From Bacillota bacterium (lineage in GTDB: Bacteria > Bacillota > Clostridia > Lachnospirales > Lachnospiraceae), in the NCBI GenBank assembly GCA_023410575.1, contig JAEYPP010000090.1, positions 1 through 40,077 on the forward strand: a DNA stretch of 40,077 nt, written 5' to 3'. The notes under the pieces are model-generated. The model made no database searches and was not told the DNA's origin. It saw nothing but the letters and a program-made list of their open reading frames with translations. Below are positions 7,802 to 16,243 of the stretch, in pieces (positions within the stretch are counted from its first letter, which is position 1; each line of letters begins with the position of its first letter). The position numbers and the translations under genes were made by a program.

Positions 7802-9139
7802 CTATCCTCGAACACGTATATTTCCAGAGGTTGTCTTTGCCTTTATTTTAGTCATTCCTGTACCATATGTAAATACACCTTTACCACAATTTTTGTCAGT
7901 TCTATCCTTAAAACTTAACGTTTCTTTCCCACTAATTGTGTGAATCTCTGCCTCATATCCAGAGATACCGTTACACGTAATCTCAATGTCACCACTAACA
8001 GCGCTTGCTTGTAAAGAACTCTCTCTTGCATTCATAAGATTCAAGTCACCACTGATTGAAGACGCTACGCAACTCTCAACACAAAATTCAGCCTTAATAT
8101 CACCACTTTTTGTCGCGATTCTCATCGTTTCTCCCTGTAAATGTTCCACTTTTACCTCTCCACTAATCGAAGATATATCAAATTGCTTTCCAAAGACAGT
8201 ATAAGCTTTAATATCCCCGCTTGCTGTTCTTAAGTTAGCATCCCCAGAAAGATTGTTTCCAGAAATATCTCCACTGATAGAACGTGCATGAATCGAATTA
8301 CTCTGTATATCGCCAAACACAATATCACCACTCTTTGTGTCCATATATAAATTCGAATATCTACTTTGTTTACAGATGATTTCACCACTCTTTGTGTCTA
8401 AGCTCATCTGGCTACCAATACAGTGCTCCGCCCAAATATTACCACTTGCTGAATTGACTTTTACAGATTGCACTTCTACATTCTGCATAAGAGTGCCACC
8501 ACTCATTGAGATAATCTCTACTTCTGGAAATCCCTTAGGAACTTTTACTACGATTTTAACATCTTGAGCAAATATCATTGAAAAAATACTACTGATATTT
8601 TTCCTGCAAAGATCTCCATAAATCGTTGTCCCCTCTACCCAAGACCGAAACTCATAGTATTCTTTTGCTCTGCTTTCATGGTAATTCACCCAGTCAAGAT
8701 GAATCTGATTATCGTCGGAGGTTACAACCTCAACATAAGCAAACTTAGAACGAACTTCAACCTTTCTTGGTAGGTTTGCCTTGTTTTCTTGGTAATCATT
8801 ACTTGCGTTGTTGTCATCTTCTTTTGCTTCGTTTACCCATAATTGATTTGTATCCTTTGATTGGTTTGTATCCTTTAATTGATTCGTATCCTTTGGCTGA
8901 TTTTCGTCCATTGATTGATTCGTATCCTTTGATTGGTTTGTTACACTTTCACTCTTCTTTAATTCCTTTACAAGTTCCTCAATTTCACCTAATTCATCAC
9001 TAATTTGATCTTCTGTCTTCCCATTCGCAAGACCAATTTCATAATGCTCCTCGTAATCCTCCATAATCTCTGATTTCACATCATCAGCAAAGATTTCAAG
9101 CTCCTCACTCAACTTGCTCATATACTCTACACGTTTCAT
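7802..9139 (-). CDS. HAAS (DUF1700)-DUF4097 fusion protein
   Basis: Residues 1-65 of this 445-residue protein match the HAAS/DUF1700 helical domain (LSEELEIFADDVKSEIMEDYEEHY, in two parts, then DELGEIEELVKEL). A linker at about 68-105 has five near-identical six-residue repeats of the type NQSKDT. From about 130 to the end there is a DUF4097-type right-handed beta-solenoid, with turns repeating SGDI or SGE about every 17-20 residues. In other Firmicutes these two domains are usually on separate proteins behind a padR gene; here they are fused. I see no transmembrane segment or signal peptide, so it is probably cytoplasmic. The ribosome site GGGAGGAG lies 7 nt before the ATG. It is 18 nt after padR and probably co-transcribed. 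Its biochemical role is unknown; related genes are tied to envelope stress. Confidence 0.82.
   Translation of the reverse strand: MKRVEYMSKLSEELEIFADDVKSEIMEDYEEHYEIGLANGKTEDQISDELGEIEELVKELKKSESVTNQSKDTNQSMDENQPKDTNQLKDTNQSKDTNQLWVNEAKEDDNNASNDYQENKANLPRKVEVRSKFAYVEVVTSDDNQIHLDWVNYHESRAKEYYEFRSWVEGTTIYGDLCRKNISSIFSMIFAQDVKIVVKVPKGFPEVEIISMSGGTLMQNVEVQSVKVNSASGNIWAEHCIGSQMSLDTKSGEIICKQSRYSNLYMDTKSGDIVFGDIQSNSIHARSISGDISGNNLSGDANLRTASGDIKAYTVFGKQFDISSISGEVKVEHLQGETMRIATKSGDIKAEFCVESCVASSISGDLNLMNARESSLQASAVSGDIEITCNGISGYEAEIHTISGKETLSFKDRTDKNCGKGVFTYGTGMTKIKAKTTSGNIRVRG
8842..8940. repeat. Intragenic 18-nt tandem repeats
   Basis: About five copies of an 18-nt unit (like TTGATTCGTATCCTTTGA) encode the hexapeptide linker of the HAAS-DUF4097 protein. 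Copies differ at a few bases, and one (SMDENQ) is more divergent. Confidence 0.8.
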
Positions 9140-9157
9140 ATCATATCTCCTCCCATT

Positions 9158-9469
9158 TTATTTTTCATGAATTAATTCCTTCACCACTTTAGCAAATTCT
9201 AACCATTCTTTCTTTAAGCTTTCTTCATACGCTATTCCACTCTTAGTTAAATGATAATATTTTCTTGCAGGTCCCCCAACCGATTCTACTAAATAGGTTT
9301 CTACATAAGCTTCATCCTTTAGACGCTTTAGTATTAAATATAGCGTTCCTGTTGCAATCTCCATTTTAGTTGAAATTGCCTCGGTCAACTCATATCCATA
9401 CCGGTCATTTTCACGTAATTGCGCTAGAACACATAATTCTAATACGCCTTTTTTAAACTGAGCATTCAT
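9158..9469 (-). CDS. PadR-family transcriptional regulator
   Basis: The 103-residue protein is a short PadR regulator: a winged helix with FKKGVLELCVLAQL, RYGYELTEAI, then TGTLYLILKRL and the wing SVGGPARKYYHLT, followed by a dimerisation helix to the end. I prefer the ATG at 9469, which has AGAAGGTG upstream, over the one at 9493, which has none. It is the first gene of a unit with the HAAS-DUF4097 gene. PadR proteins repress their own operon and are relieved by ligands or stress. A 23-bp inverted repeat 30 nt upstream is the likely operator. Confidence 0.9.
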   Translation of the reverse strand: MNAQFKKGVLELCVLAQLRENDRYGYELTEAISTKMEIATGTLYLILKRLKDEAYVETYLVESVGGPARKYYHLTKSGIAYEESLKKEWLEFAKVVKELIHEK

Positions 9470-9498
9470 TTTGCACCTTCTTTCGCTACACATTTATA

Positions 9499-9521
9499 CT
9501 TTTGGTATTTTATACCACAAG
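9499..9521 (-). promoter_or_regulatory. Candidate PadR operator
   Basis: An inverted repeat with arms CTTTTGGTAT (9499-9508) and ATACCACAAG (9512-9521) and a 3-nt centre pairs at 9 of 10 positions. It lies 30 nt before the padR start and includes a TATAAA-like -10 on the minus strand, so a bound protein would block the promoter. Confidence 0.5.
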
Positions 9522-9631
9522 AATGATTGAGTACATCATATCACTTACTATTCTATAATGCAATATAGTATATATTAAAATTTAATAAGAATATTGTTTG
9601 TATAGTAGTTGGATATTTTAGTAATTCTCAC

Positions 9632-9659
9632 TTGACTTCCTCCATAATAAGTTTATAAT
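9632..9659 (+). promoter_or_regulatory. Sigma-A promoter of the racemase gene
   Basis: TTGACT (9632-9637), a 16-nt spacer and TATAAT (9654-9659), followed by the ribosome site AGGTGG at 9713-9718. Confidence 0.7.
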
Positions 9660-9726
9660 AGAGCAAATCAGAAAAGGAAATATCATAATCAACTAATAAA
9701 CCTAAAAACGAAAGGTGGATATAATT

Positions 9727-10573
9727 ATGCAAAAGGTTGGAATCATCGGTGGTATTGGACCTGCCTCTACGTTAGATTATTATAATGACATCATATACAG
9801 ATATCGAGAAATCAAGTGTGATAATCAATATCCTGAATTAGTAATTGAAAGTGTTAATATGACAAAGATGTTAGGGTTTCTCGAAAGAAAAGATTATGAG
9901 GGACTCATTAGCATGTTATTAGAAGCAATCAATCATGTAAAAGCTGCAGGAGCAACCTTCGTAGCAATCGCATCGAACACTCCTCATATTGTATTTTCGA
10001 ATTAATCGTGTTGTGCTTGCAAAACACGCGCGCCAAGCGCGGTCGCGTATGCTACATCTTCATATCGCGCTTGTGTGCATATCTGCGTCCCTCTTTTGGG
10101 GGACGCTTCTTTTATATACTAGGAAATTCTGAGGAATTTCCTAGCATATAAAAGAAGTTTCTCCGCTACCACTCATTAGCATCATTGAAGCTACTTGTGA
10201 GTATGCGAAAAAACTTCATTTAAAAAAGGTATTAATTCTTGGAACGAAATTTACGATGACCAATGGTCTATATACGAATGTTTTCCCTACTTATGGAATC
10301 GATGCTTTCGTACCAGATCCAGAGGGAATTGAAACTGTACATAATATTATCTTTCCAAAACTGGAAGATGGGATTGTCATACCAGAAGATAAAGCTAGAA
10401 TGCTATCCTTAGCGAATCAGTTGATTCAAGACAATCATGCGGATGGACTTGTTCTTGGATGTACAGAACTGCCATTAATGATACATGAGTCCGATCTTGC
10501 TGCCAATGTGCTAAATACGACAAAAATCCACGTAGAAGCTATTGTCAATCGGTTAGTTTTTGAAGTGAGCTAA
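9727..10573 (+). pseudogene. Aspartate/glutamate racemase gene split by a repeat insertion
   Basis: The N-terminal part starts with ATG at 9727 (AGGTGG 8 nt upstream) and reads MQKVGIIGGIGPASTLDYY to IASNTPHIVF, typical of the Asp/Glu/hydantoin racemase family; the Asn-Thr after the first catalytic region is present, though the motif reads IASNTPH. Right after VF the frame leaves the family and stops at 10005. The protein resumes near 10158 in another frame as EVSPLPLISIIEATCEYAKKL and continues with ILGTKFTM and LVLGCTELPL (second catalytic Cys) to 10573. The roughly 150 nt between are a structured repeat. Joining the two parts gives nearly a full racemase with few or no lost residues. A C-terminal fragment from ATG 10256 would lack catalytic parts, so the gene is probably inactive. 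Its end overlaps the convergent HAD gene by 21 nt. Confidence 0.85.
10000..10157. repeat. Structured GC-rich repeat inserted in the racemase gene (copy 1)
   Basis: The insert has three structural parts: a GC-rich core (10037-10090) with 8-bp arms CAAGCGCG/CGCGCTTG, a 7-bp hairpin GCGTCCC/GGGACGC (10085-10106), and a long hairpin with 24-nt arms (10106-10129 and 10134-10157, one mismatch, loop TGAG). The core aligns without gaps to 28282-28335 with 43 of 54 bases identical. It has no open frame of note. It looks like a MITE or a REP-like element; the exact ends and any target duplication are not clear. Confidence 0.75.
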
Positions 10574-11374
10574 TAACCACTTCGCTACTCCATCACAGTC
10601 ATTGGACTCGATAATGCCGGTTGCACACTCCTTTAGCTGGCTTACCGCATTTTCAACTGCATAGCATTCATCGGAGATTTGAAACATCGGGATGTCATTA
10701 ATGGCATCTCCAAAGGAGATAATCCGGTCACACTGAAACATCTTTTTTACTTCAAGTATTGCGTTCGCTTTTGTTGCATTCTTTGGCATGATTTCTAACC
10801 AATACTCAGGGCGATATAATTCTTGTTGGAAGACACATGTATAGTTGGGATTTTCTTTTATATCCTCATAGATTTGCTGTAATTCTTCTCTCTCACCGAT
10901 ACAAGTATAGTAGAAAACATCACCATCATAGAGATTGTTATCATCTTCAAGAGAACGAAACCGCTTATCTCCTTTGCGCAACCCAAGATATCGCATTTTA
11001 CCATCGTTAAGCGCCTTCATATTATAAGAGACTTTCTGCTCATTATCTATGTAAGAATAGACAAAAGGAGATATATGATAACACGAAAGTAAATCTTCCA
11101 TATAGATTTTACCTTCCTTTGAGAAGGCACAGGAATACAGAATACCACCAGTATTAGCATTAAACACAAAAGTTCCGTTATATGCAATCACTGGTATCTT
11201 TGTCGTTAACCCCTTCGTCACGACAGAGGCTGAAACCATAGATCGCGCCGTCGCATATGTAAAAATCATACCTTCCTCTACCAAACGGTTGATGGTTGTA
11301 ATGCTAAACTCGCTAATCGTATCCTTACGATTTAATAACGTTCCATCTAAGTCAGTGACATAAAGTGTCTTCAT
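10553..11374 (-). CDS. Cof-type HAD-IIB sugar/nucleotide phosphatase
   Basis: The 273-residue protein has HAD motif I at its start (LYVTDLDGTLLN, catalytic Asp pair), motif II around ARSMVS, a conserved Lys before motif IV (KATKANAI region) and motif IV GDAINDIPMF. The insert between motifs II and III is the C2B cap of the Cof/YidA class. These enzymes dephosphorylate sugar phosphates, flavin or cofactor phosphates; the substrate cannot be assigned. The ATG at 11374 has GAGGAG 6 nt upstream; the longer frame to 11398 has no ribosome site. It is a stand-alone gene whose end overlaps the broken racemase gene. Confidence 0.9.
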   Translation of the reverse strand: MKTLYVTDLDGTLLNRKDTISEFSITTINRLVEEGMIFTYATARSMVSASVVTKGLTTKIPVIAYNGTFVFNANTGGILYSCAFSKEGKIYMEDLLSCYHISPFVYSYIDNEQKVSYNMKALNDGKMRYLGLRKGDKRFRSLEDDNNLYDGDVFYYTCIGEREELQQIYEDIKENPNYTCVFQQELYRPEYWLEIMPKNATKANAILEVKKMFQCDRIISFGDAINDIPMFQISDECYAVENAVSQLKECATGIIESNDCDGVAKWLLAHFKN

Positions 11375-11435
11375 AACTTTCTCCTCTAAGTATATCACTT
11401 TTTATTTGTCTTTATTGATTACTCTGCTAAGTATA

Positions 11436-11594
11436 TCACTTTACGGGAGGATGTAAATCCCATTCAGGAAAACAGCTGGCAAAGCCTTCAAGATTCTGAG
11501 TTAAAACAACCTTTTCCATCTTTTCCACATCAGAATTAGACTGACCAAACATCGCCTCTAAATCATCAAAATCATCATCTTTATCTATGCTCAT
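11436..11594 (-). CDS. 52-residue acidic microprotein, last gene of the SPFH operon
   Basis: This small frame starts with ATG at 11594, preceded by TAGGAG at an 8-nt distance, and lies 11 nt after the stop of the coiled-coil gene. The peptide begins MSIDKDDDFDDLEAMFG, has an amphipathic centre (VEKMEKVVLTQNLEGFA) and ends CFPEWDLHPPVK. The acidic N-terminus and the W-D-L-x-P-P tail suggest a short linear binding motif rather than an enzyme. From memory, WDL-PP tails recur in proteins of multi-gene ATPase or adaptor systems; I cannot check this. Position, spacing and ribosome site make it a real gene. It probably binds one of the larger operon proteins. Confidence 0.75.
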   Translation of the reverse strand: MSIDKDDDFDDLEAMFGQSNSDVEKMEKVVLTQNLEGFASCFPEWDLHPPVK

Positions 11595-11605
11595 ATTTTC
11601 ATCTC

Positions 11606-13249
11606 CTATGCTATAATATTCCGTATTGGTTTATTGTTAAACTCATTAGCAATATTCTTTGCATCATTCCACTGCCTAATACAACTACAAATCTTGTTCT
11701 TACCTTGTACCCTCATATCATTATACTTTTGGTTGATTTCATTTATCTTGGTATTAATATCATTTTTTGATTTGTATATATTAATCGCACAATAACCGGT
11801 AAAAACTCCTAAAATCACAGCTAATAGCATTGAAAATGCTAGCGAGCCCAATGTAAATCCACCAACTAATATCGTACCAAAAAGCCAGCTGCGAGGTGTA
11901 TTTGTAGTAGCTTGAGTCATCTCCATTGTATGTTGATCACTCAAATAATTCTCATAGTCTGCACATAACTGGTTGAGATTACTACCATCAGAAGTAGATC
12001 CAATCCAACCATTTACATTTAGTGTAATGCTCTGAGGAAAATCTGCCTTTTTCTCAGTAACGTAATTTTCAAACCCCTTTTTGATATAACTACTAAGGAA
12101 AGACACTGCAGTTTTTCGCTCAGAAGGAGATACTTTTCCATCAGTAGTTATCACATGTGTCATTTGCTCAACCAAATTAAGAACTTTAATCTGTCTAGAG
12201 TGCTCCGCGGCTTCTATCGCTTTTTTTGCAGCATCCCTATCACCTTCAAATTTCTTAACAGCCTTAAGATACTCTTCTTCCTTCCTAAGAGGTTCCTCTT
12301 CTTCATCATATCTACTCACAAGAGTAATTAAATTTTTATCAATCGTCGCCTTAAGTCGTTCCTGATCTACAAAGGCATTGGTAATTCCGATAAAGTTATC
12401 TGCAATAGCATCCACAGAATTAATTCTACCAACATAAGCATTAATTCTGTCATACTCTTGAACCGTAGACTTTAGGTCAGGATAGAGCTCACCGATTTCA
12501 TTATGAAACTGATCACAATAACCTTTCCATAGATCCTCCTGTTCCTTTTCAAATACACTGTTGTTGCCTCGAATTTCATTGATCCATTTTGTTATGTAAT
12601 CATCACACATATGTTTATCATCTGGACCAAATATACCATTCACATACGCATCAATATAGGAAAAACTTCCTTCAGAAAAATTAGCAGCATCCTGCTTAGA
12701 AAAATAGATAGAAAGCCACTCATAGCATGTCTGAACTTTATTATTTCTTCTACAAATCAATGCCATTGTAAGTGCTGTTCTTTCCTCATCTCTTTTTATT
12801 GCCTCTGCAATTGCTCTCTCAGCAAGATTACGATCATTTCCTATCCAAGCAGAAACCGCTACTAAACATGGTGCAAGCCAGTATTTCGGTGTTGATAACA
12901 TAAGTTCTTCCGAAACCCTTGATATTGTAGTCTTTTTTACAAGTGCTAAGTCAGTTGCCTGCAAGACACCAAGCATGGTTTCTCTGACAACCTTATAATT
13001 ACCAAAGTTCTGCTCCAATTCCTGTCGTACACGAACAAGTTCTGTCAATGCCTGTTGCAGTGATGCCGTTTTTTTCTGTTCTTCCACCATCTGTTGAAAG
13101 CGATTAGCCAAGTCCTTTAACTCATCACTTACTTCAAGAACTGATTCACTTATTTCCTCCATACGATTATTAACCCCAGCAGTAATTTGTGTAAGATTAT
13201 CGACCTTTTTCTCTAACCTATTAATATCTAATTGGCTTAATTCTGGCAT
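11606..13249 (-). CDS. Coiled-coil protein with a C-terminal membrane hairpin
   Basis: The 547-residue protein begins with a long coiled coil (about 5-80, LEKKVDNLTQITAGVNNRMEE), followed by an alpha-helical core rich in Trp and Tyr (about 120-290). A second coiled coil lies at about 300-355. A segment at about 358-390 with TTDGKVSPSERKT resembles the Asp-Gly turn of TerB-like domains. Residues about 454-490 are strongly hydrophobic (SWLFGTILVGGF, AFSMLLAVILGVF) and should span the membrane twice or as a hairpin. A charged tail ends the protein. I know no named family with certainty. It is 18 nt downstream of the zinc-ribbon gene and just before the microprotein, with AAGGAGG some 12 nt before the ATG. 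It probably scaffolds a membrane complex. Confidence 0.8.
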   Translation of the reverse strand: MPELSQLDINRLEKKVDNLTQITAGVNNRMEEISESVLEVSDELKDLANRFQQMVEEQKKTASLQQALTELVRVRQELEQNFGNYKVVRETMLGVLQATDLALVKKTTISRVSEELMLSTPKYWLAPCLVAVSAWIGNDRNLAERAIAEAIKRDEERTALTMALICRRNNKVQTCYEWLSIYFSKQDAANFSEGSFSYIDAYVNGIFGPDDKHMCDDYITKWINEIRGNNSVFEKEQEDLWKGYCDQFHNEIGELYPDLKSTVQEYDRINAYVGRINSVDAIADNFIGITNAFVDQERLKATIDKNLITLVSRYDEEEEPLRKEEEYLKAVKKFEGDRDAAKKAIEAAEHSRQIKVLNLVEQMTHVITTDGKVSPSERKTAVSFLSSYIKKGFENYVTEKKADFPQSITLNVNGWIGSTSDGSNLNQLCADYENYLSDQHTMEMTQATTNTPRSWLFGTILVGGFTLGSLAFSMLLAVILGVFTGYCAINIYKSKNDINTKINEINQKYNDMRVQGKNKICSCIRQWNDAKNIANEFNNKPIRNIIA

Positions 13250-13267
13250 TTATATTCTCCCCTCCTT

Positions 13268-14074
13268 TTATAAATTTGCATCCTCTTCATATTTTGCCTT
13301 TTTCTTCCGATATGAAGCGATAAATTTCTCTTTTATATCTCTTGTCCTCATTGCATCGATGATAGTCCCAACCGGCAAGATATAATGATCATAAAAATAT
13401 CTTGCTTTTGCATGTAAATAAAAACACTTATTCACATAAGGTGAATCCGGATTGTCATCGATCCCTTTTAATAATGCGAAACATGTCTTTGGTATATCAC
13501 AATGTCTTGCAAGCTCCTTATACAAGTCAATGAGATGATTCGTCAAAAAATCCATTGACGCCCTTCTAGAAATTAGATAAGGACATAATTTATCAACAAA
13601 CTCACATAAATCTGCTTCATCTTCTTTTGACTGCATATTTATTGAAACTAATTCAATCACTTCTCTTTCGTAATCAATCATATTGTATGCAGAAGCTAGT
13701 ATTAATTTTTTTATATCCTGCACCTCATCATACTCTAGTGATATTTCCTTAATCTCTCGAAAAAAGCTCTTTAAAGCACCTTCTTTTCTCATAACAAACT
13801 CATCATAGTACGCAATCATATAAAGTGCTGGCACATGGTCTTTGAATATATTTAATATATCCAATGCATAATGCTGTGCATTATCAAACTTTCCTTCAGT
13901 GAAAAAATTCAACGCATTTTCTTTACTGAACATTACTTTCCCATTAGAATTTAGGGTTGCTCTTGAATAGTATTCTTCTTTTCCACACTGATTGCAAATT
14001 AAGATCCTTTTCTTAGAGTTAAAAACAACATTGCTGCTACCACAGCCATGACACTGTAAGCCTCCTAATTCCAT
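13268..14074 (-). CDS. Zinc-ribbon protein with a TPR-like helical body
   Basis: Residues 8-30 of this 268-residue protein form a zinc ribbon (Cys at 8, 11, 27 and 30: CHGC and CNQC). The rest is all-helical and repetitive, starting with ALNFFTEGKFDNAQHYALDIL, which looks like TPR or similar helical hairpins, and ending with a basic helix (RKKKAKYEEDANL). No catalytic motif is visible. A zinc ribbon joined to helical repeats suggests a binding adaptor in the cytoplasm. The ATG at 14074 follows GAGGTAGCACG and is 14 nt after the stop of the membrane gene, so the two are translated from one transcript. Confidence 0.82.
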   Translation of the reverse strand: MELGGLQCHGCGSSNVVFNSKKRILICNQCGKEEYYSRATLNSNGKVMFSKENALNFFTEGKFDNAQHYALDILNIFKDHVPALYMIAYYDEFVMRKEGALKSFFREIKEISLEYDEVQDIKKLILASAYNMIDYEREVIELVSINMQSKEDEADLCEFVDKLCPYLISRRASMDFLTNHLIDLYKELARHCDIPKTCFALLKGIDDNPDSPYVNKCFYLHAKARYFYDHYILPVGTIIDAMRTRDIKEKFIASYRKKKAKYEEDANL

Positions 14075-14088
14075 CGTGCTACCTCATT

Positions 14089-14790
14089 CTATTTTATTGA
14101 TGAAACTACACTATTTCTATACTTCCAAGTTTGCGTAGCTTCTTGTATTTTTTTATTAATCTCATCTTGATCTTTATTTTCGATAATCATTGTCTGTATC
14201 TGATTGAGTTGCAATTCAAATTCTTTTTGTAAATCCTCAGAAAATTTTTGCGAAATATTCGAGCTATAGTCTACTGTTTCTTTTAAAATATGCAATTCTC
14301 TCTTCGTATTCGAGTTCGTAGTCAGACTGAGAATCGACGCTAGCTGAGAAGAAATAGCTGAGATTGGACGAATCTTCTCAGTAATATGACTCGTTTGATA
14401 TTCCACTCGACTAACATATTGATCAGTAAACAACCTGACTGCAGTGAATAATACTAAAATAAAGCCATTAAGTGACATTAATACAACATTGAATTTACCA
14501 GATAGACGGAATATAAAATAAGTATTTATTACTAAAGAAAAGAATAAATAAATAATCGTAAAATAAACTGGTATATAACTAATCTCCGTCGTGTTTCTAT
14601 TTGCTTTTATATCAGTTAAATACAACGAAATTGCTACAATAATAAAGGATAGTATACCAAAACTAAATCCACCCCAAAAATAAAAGCCAGCTTTATCATA
14701 ATCTGCAAAAATTAAGATAACCGCACACCAGGCAAGAAACATAAGAATCTCAATTAACATAATCTTTTTTATATTATTATTTTTCTGCAT
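14089..14790 (-). CDS. Four-TM protein with a C-terminal coiled coil
   Basis: The start is ATG 14790 (AGGGAG 8 nt upstream), 16 nt after the SPFH stop; the frame is open further up but only inside the SPFH gene. The 233-residue protein has four hydrophobic segments at about residues 10-28, 34-58, 72-94 and 102-120, then a cytoplasmic helical tail (about 125-233) predicted to be coiled coil (TKRELHILKETVDY, DLQKEFELQLNQIQTM). I recognise no named family. Together with its neighbours it would supply the membrane base of the complex. Confidence 0.8.
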   Translation of the reverse strand: MQKNNNIKKIMLIEILMFLAWCAVILIFADYDKAGFYFWGGFSFGILSFIIVAISLYLTDIKANRNTTEISYIPVYFTIIYLFFSLVINTYFIFRLSGKFNVVLMSLNGFILVLFTAVRLFTDQYVSRVEYQTSHITEKIRPISAISSQLASILSLTTNSNTKRELHILKETVDYSSNISQKFSEDLQKEFELQLNQIQTMIIENKDQDEINKKIQEATQTWKYRNSVVSSIK

Positions 14791-14806
14791 TATGCTTTCT
14801 CCCTCA

Positions 14807-16183
14807 TCATATTTTTGTTCCACACTCAGGGCAGAACTTTGCTCCCTTCGTAAGTTCCGTCCCACAATTCGGGCATGCATTGGAAAGAGGCCTTCCACAA
14901 GATAAGCAGTACTTTGCTCCTTTTATAATGATCTCCCCACAATCTGGGCACCGTAACTCTGCCTCCATTTTCCCCCCGCAATCTATACAAAACCTTGCCC
15001 CACTAGGATTTAGAGTACCACAAGAAGGACAGTTTACAGTATTTACATTGTTCGAAGTACTTGCAGTATTTGTTTTCTGTGGCTGCATAATACCTGTATC
15101 TCCAAGTGTAGCTTGAGCTAAACTTCCCATGCCATTCCCGACAGCTTGTCCAACTCCGACTCCCATTCCAAGTCCCATTCCAGCTCCCAAAAAAGTAGAA
15201 GCCGTTCCTTCATTGGCAGCTGCTGTCTCCATCACACTAAATGCTTGTTCCTGTTGATATGTATATCCTTCTCTTTCACGCATACGTGCCCTTGCTGCAG
15301 ATTCAATGTCCATCTTTCTAGCTGTACCTTCTGCCTCAAGCTGAGCTCGTTTCTTTTGTATCTTCATATCATTGATTTCTCGTAAATCTTCATCTGGAGC
15401 ATTGATACTATGGAAAGAGAAATTGTCTAATGTTAGTCCAAAATCATTAAAATACTCAATTAACATTCCATGAATATTTCTGGAAAACTCAGATAAATAG
15501 GTACTAATCTTTAAAATGCCAATTCCTTGATTTATCATACTTTTAGCAAGTAAATCAGGAACATATTCTAAAATCTTTGCGCGCATAAACTTTACTAATT
15601 CGTCACGAGTATAGTCAGACCTTGTTCCAACAACCTTATGTAAAAACTTACGAGCTTGAACGATAGCAATGCTAGTGTCCACCTGTTCAATATGTACACC
15701 GAACAAACCAAATGCTCTGACATGAACGTTAATCTCTTCCTCAGGATCCATTACAACAATAGGACTCTGCGTACCCCAGGATAACTCATTCATATAGGTT
15801 GTATTTACAAAGTAAACCGTACTATGAAATGAAGATTCCCCTCCTGTTAAATGATGGGCAATATTACGAAATGGTGCGAATCGGCTATCTCCAGTCTCCA
15901 ACTTAATCTTACATGGTCCAATAAATACTGATACTTGCGATTGACCAGCATCATCAGAGTCAATCGAATTTCCTGCTGACATATTATTCGTAAATATCGC
16001 CATCTGTGATGCATGTACAATCAAATATGAGCCATTTGGAAAATCCTCATATTCAAACTTATGAACAATCAGACTTGCTTCTTGGTCGCTCTCTGGTTCC
16101 CATTTAATAACATCGACCGAAAACGCCCCCAGTATTCCACTGTGTTGCTTTTCCTTTGGATTATTGTTCTGAAATAACGGCAT
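14807..16183 (-). CDS. SPFH/band-7 protein with three C-terminal zinc ribbons
   Basis: The 458-residue protein has an SPFH (band 7) core at about residues 25-270. It resembles the proteins annotated as virion core protein homologs, of the Bacillus subtilis YdjI type (from memory). A helical stretch rich in Ala, Arg and Glu follows (LEAEGTARKMDIESAARAR), then a Gly-rich segment (GAGMGLGMGVGVGQ). The end has three zinc ribbons in a row: CPSC/CIDC, CPDC/CLSC and CPNC/CPEC. SPFH proteins form large rings or patches at membranes; this one lacks an N-terminal membrane helix, so it probably docks through partners. The ATG at 16183 has AAAGGGG upstream. It is the first gene of a five-gene operon behind a strong promoter. 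Confidence 0.9.
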   Translation of the reverse strand: MPLFQNNNPKEKQHSGILGAFSVDVIKWEPESDQEASLIVHKFEYEDFPNGSYLIVHASQMAIFTNNMSAGNSIDSDDAGQSQVSVFIGPCKIKLETGDSRFAPFRNIAHHLTGGESSFHSTVYFVNTTYMNELSWGTQSPIVVMDPEEEINVHVRAFGLFGVHIEQVDTSIAIVQARKFLHKVVGTRSDYTRDELVKFMRAKILEYVPDLLAKSMINQGIGILKISTYLSEFSRNIHGMLIEYFNDFGLTLDNFSFHSINAPDEDLREINDMKIQKKRAQLEAEGTARKMDIESAARARMREREGYTYQQEQAFSVMETAAANEGTASTFLGAGMGLGMGVGVGQAVGNGMGSLAQATLGDTGIMQPQKTNTASTSNNVNTVNCPSCGTLNPSGARFCIDCGGKMEAELRCPDCGEIIIKGAKYCLSCGRPLSNACPNCGTELTKGAKFCPECGTKI

Positions 16184-16243
16184 ATCGAAACCCCTTTCCC
16201 CAATTCATGATATTCGACAAATACTAAGTAACTTTATAAAACA

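Noticed and set aside
8842..8940. Possible CRISPR-like array
   Set aside because: The repeats are 18-nt in-frame coding units of one protein with no spacers.
10256..10573. Independent 105-codon gene
   Set aside because: It is the C-terminal part of the interrupted racemase, and similarity extends upstream of the ATG in the same frame.
14791..14898. Upstream extension of the four-TM gene
   Set aside because: It would lie in the SPFH zinc-ribbon coding region; the ATG at 14790 has a ribosome site and fits operon spacing.
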